Assembly: GCA_946405135.1 (NCBI GenBank)
Contig: CAMJGD010000028.1
Coordinates: forward strand, 1 to 32,898
Reading direction: 5' to 3'
Origin: an uncultured Clostridiaceae bacterium
Lineage (GTDB): Bacteria; Bacillota; Clostridia; Clostridiales; Clostridiaceae
DNA length: 32,898 nt
Position numbers and translations under genes: made by a program. Positions within the stretch are counted from its first letter, which is position 1, and the number at the start of each line of letters is the position of its first letter. Positions 8,504 to 15,325 of this stretch are shown in pieces. The notes below the pieces were generated by a model that was given only the letters and a program-made list of their open reading frames with translations, had not been told where the DNA came from and did no database searches.

Positions 8504-9271
8504 ATGCGACCGGTATTATTTAATATATTTAATATAGAAATCTATGGATACGGGTTTATGATAGCAGTAGGTATATTAGTGGCGGTAATACTTTTGGACA
8601 AGAGGTCAAAGGATAAAGGTTATGACCAAGACAAAATTTTTAATATGACCATAATAGCTATATTATGTGGTGTGCTAGGTGGTAAACTTTTATATATAAT
8701 AACTGATATCAAATATATTGTGGAAAATCCTTCGACTTTAAAAGATTTTGGAAATGGGTTTGTAGTTTATGGTGCTATAACTGGCGGAGCTATTGCGGTG
8801 TATATGTATTGCAAAAAGCAGGGGTGGAATATACTTAAGGTGTTTGATTTAGCTATTCCAACTGTAGCTTTAGCCCAAGGTTTTGGTAGAATAGGATGCT
8901 TTTTAGCTGGATGCTGTTATGGTGCCCCCACTAATCTTCCTATTGGGGTAGAATTTAACAATTCTCACTATGCACCAGCAGGAATTAAGTTACATCCTAC
9001 TCAAATATATTCTTCCATTTTTGATTTTGCCTTAGCAGTATTTTTATTGTGGTACGATAAAAAGAATAAAAAAGAAGGAAGGACCTTTGCTTTATATACT
9101 ATTCTATATAGTATAGGAAGATTTTTTGTAGAATATTTGAGAAATGACCCAAGAGGTAATGTGGGTATTCTGTCCACTTCACAGTTTATATCATTAATAG
9201 TTGTGGTTATAGGTATAATTATATTCAATCTTGATAAAATTAAAGGGAGAATGGAAAAAGTTGAGAAATAA
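8504..9271 (+). CDS. lgt: Prolipoprotein diacylglyceryl transferase
   Basis: Lgt, the integral membrane enzyme that transfers diacylglycerol from phosphatidylglycerol to the lipobox cysteine of prolipoproteins, the first step of lipoprotein maturation. About seven membrane helices are visible over 255 residues. Recognisable blocks are the N-terminal PVLFNIFNIEIYGYGFMIAVG, the GGKLLYI region, the signature GRIGCFLAGCCYG (a cysteine-rich variant common in clostridia), HPTQIY, and the C-terminal GRFFVEYLRNDPRG. ATG start behind AGGAGGA. Its 3' end overlaps the next gene, which encodes a predicted lipoprotein and therefore a likely substrate. Confidence 0.95.
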   Translation: MRPVLFNIFNIEIYGYGFMIAVGILVAVILLDKRSKDKGYDQDKIFNMTIIAILCGVLGGKLLYIITDIKYIVENPSTLKDFGNGFVVYGAITGGAIAVYMYCKKQGWNILKVFDLAIPTVALAQGFGRIGCFLAGCCYGAPTNLPIGVEFNNSHYAPAGIKLHPTQIYSSIFDFALAVFLLWYDKKNKKEGRTFALYTILYSIGRFFVEYLRNDPRGNVGILSTSQFISLIVVVIGIIIFNLDKIKGRMEKVEK

Positions 9272-10091
9272 AAAAGTTGCTTTATTTTTGACTGTTATTC
9301 TTTTAAGTAGTTTTATATTTAGTGGGTGTGCCCGCATAGAAAATTTGAAAGTAAAATTTGGAATGAAGAATACAGATTTTGAGTATATAAAACAGAATAA
9401 AATTCAAAAAATAATAATACAAAGCACTAGAGACACTGGATTTAAATTTATAGTCACAGATAAAAGAGCTATGAATGATTTATATGATATATTATCTAGT
9501 GCTAAGGTAGTTCAGCAAAAAACAGATTTAGAGCCAGACTATGTATTTGAGTTTTATGAAGGCGCAGATAAGGTTCATAGATTTAGTTACGTGGTAGGTA
9601 TACAGAAAAAAGGATTAGGAAATTTTTATGGTGATAATAAGTCTTATGTGGTATCTACAAGGGTAGATAACGATATAATAAAAAATCTTTCCACATTAAG
9701 AAAGCCAAGAGCTTTCGAAGATTTATATTATGATGTAATATTAAATTTTTTAGATAAGTATGGTAATACATTGCCTAAAGATAAGAAAGTAGGTATAAAT
9801 GTATCTGATGATGTAGAAGTAGCTAAATATATACTATCTACAGACATAGAGTATTTTAAAATAAATCTTGATAATAAAATGAATAATGCTGCTTTGGTGA
9901 ATAAAAATAAAGAAGACTTTGATATTTTAATTTCAGTAAAAACCTATGGATACAAAACAAAAGTTTATAAAAGCACAATAACAGTCTATAATAAAGCTGA
10001 TAATAGTGAGATAAAATATTATGCTATGTGTAAGTATGACGATAAAAGCTGGAATATAGATATTTCAACTGAAAGACAGAAAGATTTCTAG
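9261..10091 (+). CDS. Predicted lipoprotein translated in overlap with lgt
   Basis: A 276-residue exported lipoprotein. The N-terminus is basic (LRNKK), then a hydrophobic stretch and a lipobox FSGC, so the mature protein would start at the cysteine. The N-terminal mature region (IQKIIIQSTRDTGFKFIVTDKRAMNDLYDILSSAK) resembles YhfM/DUF5301-like beta-rich lipoprotein domains. A second domain (about 150-275) is unrecognised. The start is likely the TTG at 9261, inside the last codons of lgt; a TTG at 9231 would add ten charged residues before the signal peptide. The 11-nt overlap suggests translational coupling. The gene is followed after 21 nt by the Mrp-type gene. Confidence 0.75.
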   Translation: MRNKKVALFLTVILLSSFIFSGCARIENLKVKFGMKNTDFEYIKQNKIQKIIIQSTRDTGFKFIVTDKRAMNDLYDILSSAKVVQQKTDLEPDYVFEFYEGADKVHRFSYVVGIQKKGLGNFYGDNKSYVVSTRVDNDIIKNLSTLRKPRAFEDLYYDVILNFLDKYGNTLPKDKKVGINVSDDVEVAKYILSTDIEYFKINLDNKMNNAALVNKNKEDFDILISVKTYGYKTKVYKSTITVYNKADNSEIKYYAMCKYDDKSWNIDISTERQKDF

Positions 10092-10112
10092 AATGAACAG
10101 GGAGGAATAAGC

Positions 10113-10955
10113 ATGAGTAATTGTTCTACATGTCCAAGCAAGAATAATTGCAGTACAAAAAAAGCTGGGGGAGATTCTTGCTCAAAAATAATTCCTAAAT
10201 ACGGAAATGTGAAAAATATAATTGGTGTTATAAGTGGGAAAGGCGGAGTTGGAAAGTCTACTGTTACTGGTATAATGGCAGTGGAATTAAGGAAGGCAGG
10301 ATATAAAGTTGGAGTTTTAGATGCGGATATAACAGGTCCATCTATGCCAAGATTTTTTGGAATAAATGAAAAGAGAGCACCTATGCTTCCAGTTGGAAAC
10401 AATGATGAAGTTAAATTTATACCTGTGGAGACTCCTCTTGGTATAAAGGTTATATCCATAAATCTTTTAACAGAACAGGAAGAACAGCCAGTAATATGGA
10501 GAGGCCCAGTAATAACAGGAGTACTTAATCAGATGTATTCTGATACAGAATGGGGAGATTTAGATTATCTATTAATAGATATGCCTCCAGGAACAGGAGA
10601 TGTGGCTCTTACAGTTATGCAGAGTTTTCCAATATCTGACATGATAGTAGTTTCAACACCACAGGATATGGTATCTATGATAGTTAAAAAGGTAGTTATA
10701 ATGACAGAAAAATTAGGAGTAAATGTAAAAGGCGTTGTAGAGAATATGTCTTATATAATCTGTGAAAGTTGTGGAGAAAAAACTAGAGTATTTAGTAAGA
10801 AATCTGCAGAAGAGCAAGCTTTATACCTTGGCATACCACTTTTAGCAGAGATGCCTATAAATTTAGATTTAATAGAGAACCTAGAAAAGGGAAAGGCTGA
10901 AGAATATTTAAACCATTCCCAGCAATATGAGAAGCTTATAAAAACTATAATATAG
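10113..10955 (+). CDS. mrp: Mrp/NBP35 (ApbC) family Fe-S cluster carrier ATPase
   Basis: A 280-residue P-loop ATPase of the Mrp/ApbC/NBP35 family, inferred to bind and transfer iron-sulfur clusters in the cytoplasm. The deviant Walker A is GVISGKGGVGKST, the switch region is VLDADITGPSMPR, and the Walker B-like motif is LLIDMPPGTGD. The cluster-bridging CxxC is in YIICESCGEK. The N-terminus has an extra cysteine-rich segment (CSTCPSKNNCST) like that of NBP35-type proteins. ATG start behind AGGGAGGAATA. It ends the lgt-lipoprotein-mrp run and is closed by an 18-bp terminator. The ferredoxin downstream is a plausible companion in Fe-S metabolism but is separately transcribed. Confidence 0.93.
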   Translation: MSNCSTCPSKNNCSTKKAGGDSCSKIIPKYGNVKNIIGVISGKGGVGKSTVTGIMAVELRKAGYKVGVLDADITGPSMPRFFGINEKRAPMLPVGNNDEVKFIPVETPLGIKVISINLLTEQEEQPVIWRGPVITGVLNQMYSDTEWGDLDYLLIDMPPGTGDVALTVMQSFPISDMIVVSTPQDMVSMIVKKVVIMTEKLGVNVKGVVENMSYIICESCGEKTRVFSKKSAEEQALYLGIPLLAEMPINLDLIENLEKGKAEEYLNHSQQYEKLIKTII

Positions 10956-10959
10956 TTTT

Positions 10960-11002
10960 AAAAGTCATAAAATAAATATTTTAAATTTATTTTATGACTT
11001 TT
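10960..11002 (+). terminator. Long intrinsic terminator after mrp
   Basis: A perfect 18-bp stem (10960-10977 with 10985-11002) and a 7-nt loop; the 3' arm ends in TTTT and is followed by GTTT. The symmetry makes it work in both directions. Confidence 0.85.
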
Positions 11003-11077
11003 GTTTAATAGGAATATAATTATCTTCTTTACAAATAATATTATAGTATTAAACATTTTGCATGAGGAGGGAAAAAA

Positions 11078-11266
11078 ATGAAAGCTGAAGTAGATAAAGA
11101 TACTTGTATAGGTTGTGGCTTGTGTCCTAGCATATGTTCTGAAGTTTTTGAAATGGATGATGACGGAAAAGCAAAGGCTATAGTAGATAAGGTACCTGAA
11201 GATAATGAATCACAAGCTAAGGAAGCAGAAGAAAATTGTCCGGTTAATGCTATTTCTGTTTCTTAA
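11078..11266 (+). CDS. Single [4Fe-4S] ferredoxin
   Basis: A 62-residue acidic ferredoxin, a cytoplasmic one-electron carrier. The cluster ligands are the CIGCGLC cysteines (residues 10, 13, 16) and the cysteine of ENCPVNAI near the C-terminus. The extra cysteine in PSICSEVF matches one half of the disulfide of Thermotoga-type monocluster ferredoxins; its partner is absent here. Strong GAGGAGGG site before the ATG. It is a monocistronic unit between two terminators. The physiological partner cannot be told from sequence. Confidence 0.95.
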   Translation: MKAEVDKDTCIGCGLCPSICSEVFEMDDDGKAKAIVDKVPEDNESQAKEAEENCPVNAISVS

Positions 11267-11293
11267 AATAATCCAGTAAAGATTATAAAAGTA

Positions 11294-11328
11294 AAATCAG
11301 CGATTTCTCTATAGGAACTCGCTGATTT
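11294..11328. terminator. Bidirectional terminator between ferredoxin and padR
   Basis: A 10-bp stem (11294-11303 with 11319-11328) between two convergent genes. T-rich sequence follows on both strands. Confidence 0.75.
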
Positions 11329-11329
11329 A

Positions 11330-11782
11330 TTATTTGTATAGATCTTTATATACTATTTTAAAAACTTCTAGAGATTCTTCTATTCTTCCTTTAAGAAGCT
11401 CTTTTTTGTTATCCAATTCTTTATATCCGGTTTCTGTTAAAGTATATATCTTTTGAAATTTTTTATGAGGATCATCCCAATTTCCTTCTATGAAACCTTG
11501 TTTTTCAAATTTTTTTAGTATGGGATATATGCCTCCTGTACTTGGAACCCAAAGTCCATTCGTTCTCTCACCTATTTTATGAGAAACTTCATTTCCATTA
11601 GTAGGACCAAGACTTAATATATACAAAACATATATAGGCAGGAGGCCTTTAGTAAAAACTTGCCCCACGGCTTCTTTTTCTTTCTGAACTTTTTTCAGTT
11701 CAGCTAATTTTCTTTTGTATTCTTCATAAAGTCTTTTTTCCTCTTCTTTTAAATCTCTATCATCAAAGTCTAGTTTATCCAT
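11330..11782 (-). CDS. PadR family transcriptional regulator
   Basis: A 150-residue PadR-type regulator. Residues about 1-45 form a charged, probably coiled-coil extension (EEEKRLYEEYKRKLAELKKVQKEKE). The winged helix-turn-helix (about 50-125) has the PadR signature: the LPIYVLYILS start, NGEVSHKIGERTNGLWVPSTGGIYPILKKFEKQGFI, and a wing ending in IYTLTETGYKEL. The start ATG at 11782 lies 3 nt after the degV stop, and its ribosome binding site GAAGGAAG is inside the last degV codons, so the two are translationally coupled. It may autoregulate through the palindrome upstream of degV. The ligand is unknown. Confidence 0.93.
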   Translation of the reverse strand: MDKLDFDDRDLKEEEKRLYEEYKRKLAELKKVQKEKEAVGQVFTKGLLPIYVLYILSLGPTNGNEVSHKIGERTNGLWVPSTGGIYPILKKFEKQGFIEGNWDDPHKKFQKIYTLTETGYKELDNKKELLKGRIEESLEVFKIVYKDLYK

Positions 11783-11785
11783 GTA

Positions 11786-12631
11786 TTAATCTTCCTTCAT
11801 AATACATAAGCCAACAAGTCCTGGACCCGAATGGACTCCTGCTACTGGACTTATATCTCCTGTGCCTAAACTTACTATGTTATCAAAATCTTTTACAGTA
11901 TCAAAAACTTTTTTGGCTTCTTCTTCTCCGCCGCCGCTCATAACCCATACTTTACATTTATTATTTGCTAAGGTTTCTTTAAGTATATTAATCATTTTGG
12001 ATATCGCCTGCTTTTTGCCTCTAACTTTAGAATAGGTATAATAAACACCCTCTTCATTTATAGAAATAATAGGCTTTATATTTAAGAGTTCTCCAATGGT
12101 GCCAGAAACTTTGCCTATTCTTCCACCTCTTTTTAAATATTCTAGAGTGTCTACTACGAAATATAAAGACATTCTGCTTCTGATATGTGAAAAAGCGTTA
12201 ACAATTTCTTCATAACTTTTATTTTGTTTTATCATTTCACCACATTCAAGCACCAATCCTCCAGTACCCATAGACAAAAATTTTGAGTCAAACACTGTAG
12301 TTGTTATTCCAGGATGATTTTCACTAACTAATTTAAGACTGTTGTAGGTACCAGATAAACCACTGGATATGGTTATAGCTATAGCATGAGTATAGCCATC
12401 TGCTATAAGGTTTTCAAACATTTCATCCATATCTTTCATAGAAGGAAGAGAAGTAGAGGGTACCTCTTTTTCTAAGCCGTCATATACTTCCTTAGGCGTT
12501 ATGTCTATCCTATCTAAGTATTCTCTATCTTTATATATAATTCTTAAAGGGAGCATTTTTATATCATATTTCTCTATAGCCTCCTTATCAAGATCACATG
12601 TACTATCAGCTATTAATGCTATTTTTTCCAA
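11786..12631 (-). CDS. DegV family fatty-acid-binding protein
   Basis: A 281-residue DegV-family protein. By family knowledge these bind a fatty acid in a two-domain fold and can serve as the FakB subunit of fatty acid kinase. Visible signatures are the N-terminal IALIADSTCDL, the TSLPS ligand motif near residue 60, ISSGLSGTYNS, DSKFLSMGTGG, the LEYLKRGGRIG motif, and the C-terminal VAGVHSGPGLVGL. The start is a TTG at 12631 behind AGGAGG. It is cotranscribed with padR. No FakA kinase is in the window. Confidence 0.93.
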   Translation of the reverse strand: MEKIALIADSTCDLDKEAIEKYDIKMLPLRIIYKDREYLDRIDITPKEVYDGLEKEVPSTSLPSMKDMDEMFENLIADGYTHAIAITISSGLSGTYNSLKLVSENHPGITTTVFDSKFLSMGTGGLVLECGEMIKQNKSYEEIVNAFSHIRSRMSLYFVVDTLEYLKRGGRIGKVSGTIGELLNIKPIISINEEGVYYTYSKVRGKKQAISKMINILKETLANNKCKVWVMSGGGEEEAKKVFDTVKDFDNIVSLGTGDISPVAGVHSGPGLVGLCIMKED

Positions 12632-12676
12632 AATTAATTCCTCCTAAAATAAATATATTATTTATATATTTAATTA

Positions 12677-12757
12677 TATCACATCTGATAACTATATCAA
12701 TAGTGATATAGTTATCAGATGCGATAATTATTTCTAATTATCTCTATTGATATAGTT
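12677..12757. promoter_or_regulatory. Long perfect palindrome with a competing third arm, upstream of degV
   Basis: Arms 12682-12699 and 12704-12721 are 18 nt and perfectly complementary around ATAG. With one mismatch they extend to 12677 and 12726 (22 of 23 pairs). A third segment, 12744-12757, is a perfect 14-nt complement of 12690-12703, so it can displace the right arm. There is no T-tract. The region lies between divergent degV-padR and the GGDEF gene. It may be an operator, perhaps for PadR (inference), or a folded leader. Confidence 0.6.
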
Positions 12758-12827
12758 GAGCGGCAGTTTGATATTATTGTAAAAGTTATTTAAAAATCAT
12801 ATAATTATATTAGAGGTGTTAAAACAT

Positions 12828-13918
12828 ATGAATGATTATGTTATATTGGGGTTAGGAACATTATTTTTTATAATAATAGTGCTACAAAGAATAAAAATAA
12901 ATATTTTAAAAAGAGAAATAGCCACAAAAGAGAAATTAAAGAAAGATATATATAAATTATGTGAAAGGGTAAGTAAAGCTAGTACTAAAGAGGAAGCTTA
13001 TTTTTTGATTCTGGATTCAGCTATAAGGCTTATTAGTAAGGCAGATAAGGGGAGTATACTTATACTAGAAGATGACGGTAAATTTCATTTTAAGGCTTTA
13101 AGAGGCTATGCAGAAGCAGTATATGATATTTTTTTAAAAAAGAAGATATGTATCTATATAGATGTAATAATTTTAAAGATACTGCTATTATAAACGATCC
13201 AGAATATTTTAAGGATACTGTATTAGAAGATGAGGAGCTACTTAAAAGACTTAAAAGCATAAAAATACTTTCTACCCTTAGCTCTCCAATTTATGTAGAT
13301 GGAAAGCTTATAGGTATAATAAATGTAGATATATCTGATATATCAAATAAGCAGTTAGAATTTGATGAAGAGGATATAAAGCTTTTAAAACATGTAAAAA
13401 GTGAGATAGAATTAGCTTTGAAAAACTTTTTTACTAAAGATGAACTTAAATATATGGTAAGTCATGATGAACTTACAAAGCTTTATAATAGAAGAAGTTT
13501 TAAAGAAATAATTGTAGATGAAATGGGAAATATAAAAATCCATGGACATTCTTCTTATTTAGCTTTGGTAGATATAGATGATTTTAAAAATATAAATGAT
13601 AACTATGGACATAATATGGGAGACAAAGCTTTGATTTTATTTGCTGAAATTCTACGCAATAATATATCTAAGGAGGATATATGTGCTAGAATGTCTGGGG
13701 ACGAGTTTATAGTAATATTTATAAATAAATCAGAAGAGGAATCGAAAAATATATTAGAAAATGTAAAAAATAAATTATCTAGGTCAGATATTATTTTTGA
13801 AGGAATAAATTTTAGTTATGGATTAAGCCCTGTGGATATAAATATATCTGTAGATGAAATATTGAATTTAGCGGATAAGAATATGTATGTAAATAAAAAG
13901 AAAAAAATTAGAGCTTAA
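12828..13918 (+). pseudogene. GAF-GGDEF protein (diguanylate cyclase-like) with -1 frameshift at a slippery T7A6 run
   Basis: Two overlapping reading frames encode one protein of about 363 residues. The N-terminal frame (12828 to the stop at 13193) has a membrane helix (YVILGLGTLFFIIIVL) and the first half of a GAF domain. The second frame (in phase from about 13133 to 13918) carries the rest of the GAF domain and a GGDEF domain with DELTKLYNRRSF, DIDDFKNINDNYGH and active-site SGDEF. No RxxD inhibitory site is visible. The break is at T7A6 (13129-13141), where the upstream frame reads U UUA AAA and A AAA AAG; a -1 shift restores homology. It could be a one-base deletion, a sequencing error or a programmed or slippage-based frameshift. 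The domain family is sure; whether it is functional is not. Confidence 0.8.
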
Positions 13919-13938
13919 AAAACAACATGTAATTTAAT

Positions 13939-13970
13939 AGCTCACAGTTAAGAAAGTTTAACTGTGAGCT
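13939..13970. terminator. Bidirectional terminator between the GGDEF gene and the DUF3048 gene
   Basis: A perfect 13-bp stem (13939-13951 with 13958-13970), a 6-nt loop and T-rich sequence downstream on the plus strand. It separates convergent genes. Confidence 0.8.
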
Positions 13971-13975
13971 TAATT

Positions 13976-15013
13976 TTATTTTATTTCTACCACATTGTTC
14001 CTGTCTATAATGTTCCAACAGGTATTACCAGGGGAGAATGGAACTTCTTTACCTTCTGAATCTTTAAGCTGGGTTTGTGAGTTTTTATCCTTTTTAGACC
14101 ATTTTATTTTTTGATACTTGCCATTGCTTAATAATAGACCTTCTCCTTCACCTGTTAGAGGAACGTTTATATGAACATTATCTTTAGTCAATGTTATAGG
14201 TGTTTTGGTTATTACTACATTTTTAAAGGTGACTTCGCTGCCATTAGATTTATCTTTGAGTACTTCTCCATTTATGTATTTTGTATAGGCACCATTTTCA
14301 AATTTATAACTTGTATTATAAAATTTATTTAATTTTAGTGCTACAGAACTTGCAGACTTTAGCTCAGAATTTTCCCAATAATTTTGGTCAAAGTTTAGCT
14401 TTACATTTTGATTTTTTACATAGCCTTTGCTGCTAATTAAACTTCTTAGCTTTTCTGAAGAAGTATATAGATTATGAGGAGCCTTTCTTGATTTATCTCT
14501 CCAATAATATTTTCCATAGGACATTTCATTCATGCTCATAAGATTTTCAGAATTAATTATTTTAATAGCATCGTCGCTGCCGCCGCAGTGTGCAAAAGCA
14601 GTATTATACTCTTTAGCTATGTCTATAAAATAGGGTCTTACACTTCGTATAGGGCCTATTTCCTTAGGAGAATTCTTGTTAAATAGAGCTATAAATCTAG
14701 GGATACCTCCTTCTGCCATGGTTTCGAATACTATATCTGCTTCTGAAAGACCAGATTGAGGACGAGCATCCTTAGAATTTTCTATAATGGCCATAAAGCT
14801 TATATTATTAGAAGGATCCTTTTCTGTTTTTTCACCAGTATAGGCAAATGAGTACATAACGGGTTCCTTTTTTTCATTTTCTTTAGAGCCTTCTTCAGTT
14901 TTAACATGGTTTCCTGCATCTAAGCTAGTAGTCTTTTTATCTTTAGAAAGACCACAGGAACATAAAAGTGCAGGTATAAGTAAACTTAATAGAACTATAG
15001 ATAATTTTTTCAT
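13976..15013 (-). CDS. DUF3048 domain lipoprotein (YerB-like)
   Basis: A 345-residue exported lipoprotein. The N-terminus is MKKLSIVLLSLLIPALLCSCG with a lipobox cysteine, then a serine/lysine/glutamate-rich linker. The DUF3048 region follows, with family blocks ENSKDARPQSGLSEADIVFE, EGGIPRFIALF and IGPIRSVRPYFIDIAKEY. A C-terminal domain is beta-rich (NVVITKTPITL and the final NTCWNIIDRNNVVEI). The family includes B. subtilis YerB; its function is not established, and it probably acts at the outer face of the membrane. The ATG at 15013 is chosen because AAGGAGGG lies 7 nt upstream; a start 12 codons earlier would bury that site and precede the signal peptide. Confidence 0.9.
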   Translation of the reverse strand: MKKLSIVLLSLLIPALLCSCGLSKDKKTTSLDAGNHVKTEEGSKENEKKEPVMYSFAYTGEKTEKDPSNNISFMAIIENSKDARPQSGLSEADIVFETMAEGGIPRFIALFNKNSPKEIGPIRSVRPYFIDIAKEYNTAFAHCGGSDDAIKIINSENLMSMNEMSYGKYYWRDKSRKAPHNLYTSSEKLRSLISSKGYVKNQNVKLNFDQNYWENSELKSASSVALKLNKFYNTSYKFENGAYTKYINGEVLKDKSNGSEVTFKNVVITKTPITLTKDNVHINVPLTGEGEGLLLSNGKYQKIKWSKKDKNSQTQLKDSEGKEVPFSPGNTCWNIIDRNNVVEIK

Positions 15014-15257
15014 AAATTTTCCCTCCTTCATTTTATAATTATAGTCCACTAATAAAATTTTTATGCTAGGTTTAAAAATATACTTTGATTTATAAAAGCA
15101 AAGATAATAAGGATTTTCAAGGTTTTAATCAAATTTAATATATAACAGTATATGGATAAAAGCAACTGTCAAATGTAAATATGCTATAAAAAACTAATTA
15201 AAACAGAGATAGGCAGACTTAAAAAAGTCCAACATGAAAATAAAATGAATTTTGAAA

Positions 15258-15309
15258 TTGATAATAAATTTTTGCTAAAGTATAATTACATAAGTACAAT
15301 ATATGGTGC
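15258..15309 (+). promoter_or_regulatory. nrdD promoter and candidate NrdR box
   Basis: TTGATA (15258-15263), a 17-nt spacer and TATAAT (15281-15286) predict a start near 15293. The next bases, 15297-15308, match the core of the known NrdR box (CwAtATaTwgtg) at 11 of 12 positions. NrdR is the ATP-cone repressor of ribonucleotide reductase genes. Only one box is convincing, whereas NrdR sites usually come in pairs, so regulation by NrdR is tentative. Confidence 0.5.
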
Positions 15310-15325
15310 ATGGGAGGGCTTGTAA

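Noticed and set aside
10088..10459. Minus-strand 123-codon frame opposite mrp
   Set aside because: It covers the P-loop region of mrp in antisense; proline/phenylalanine-rich shadow translation with no independent start signal.
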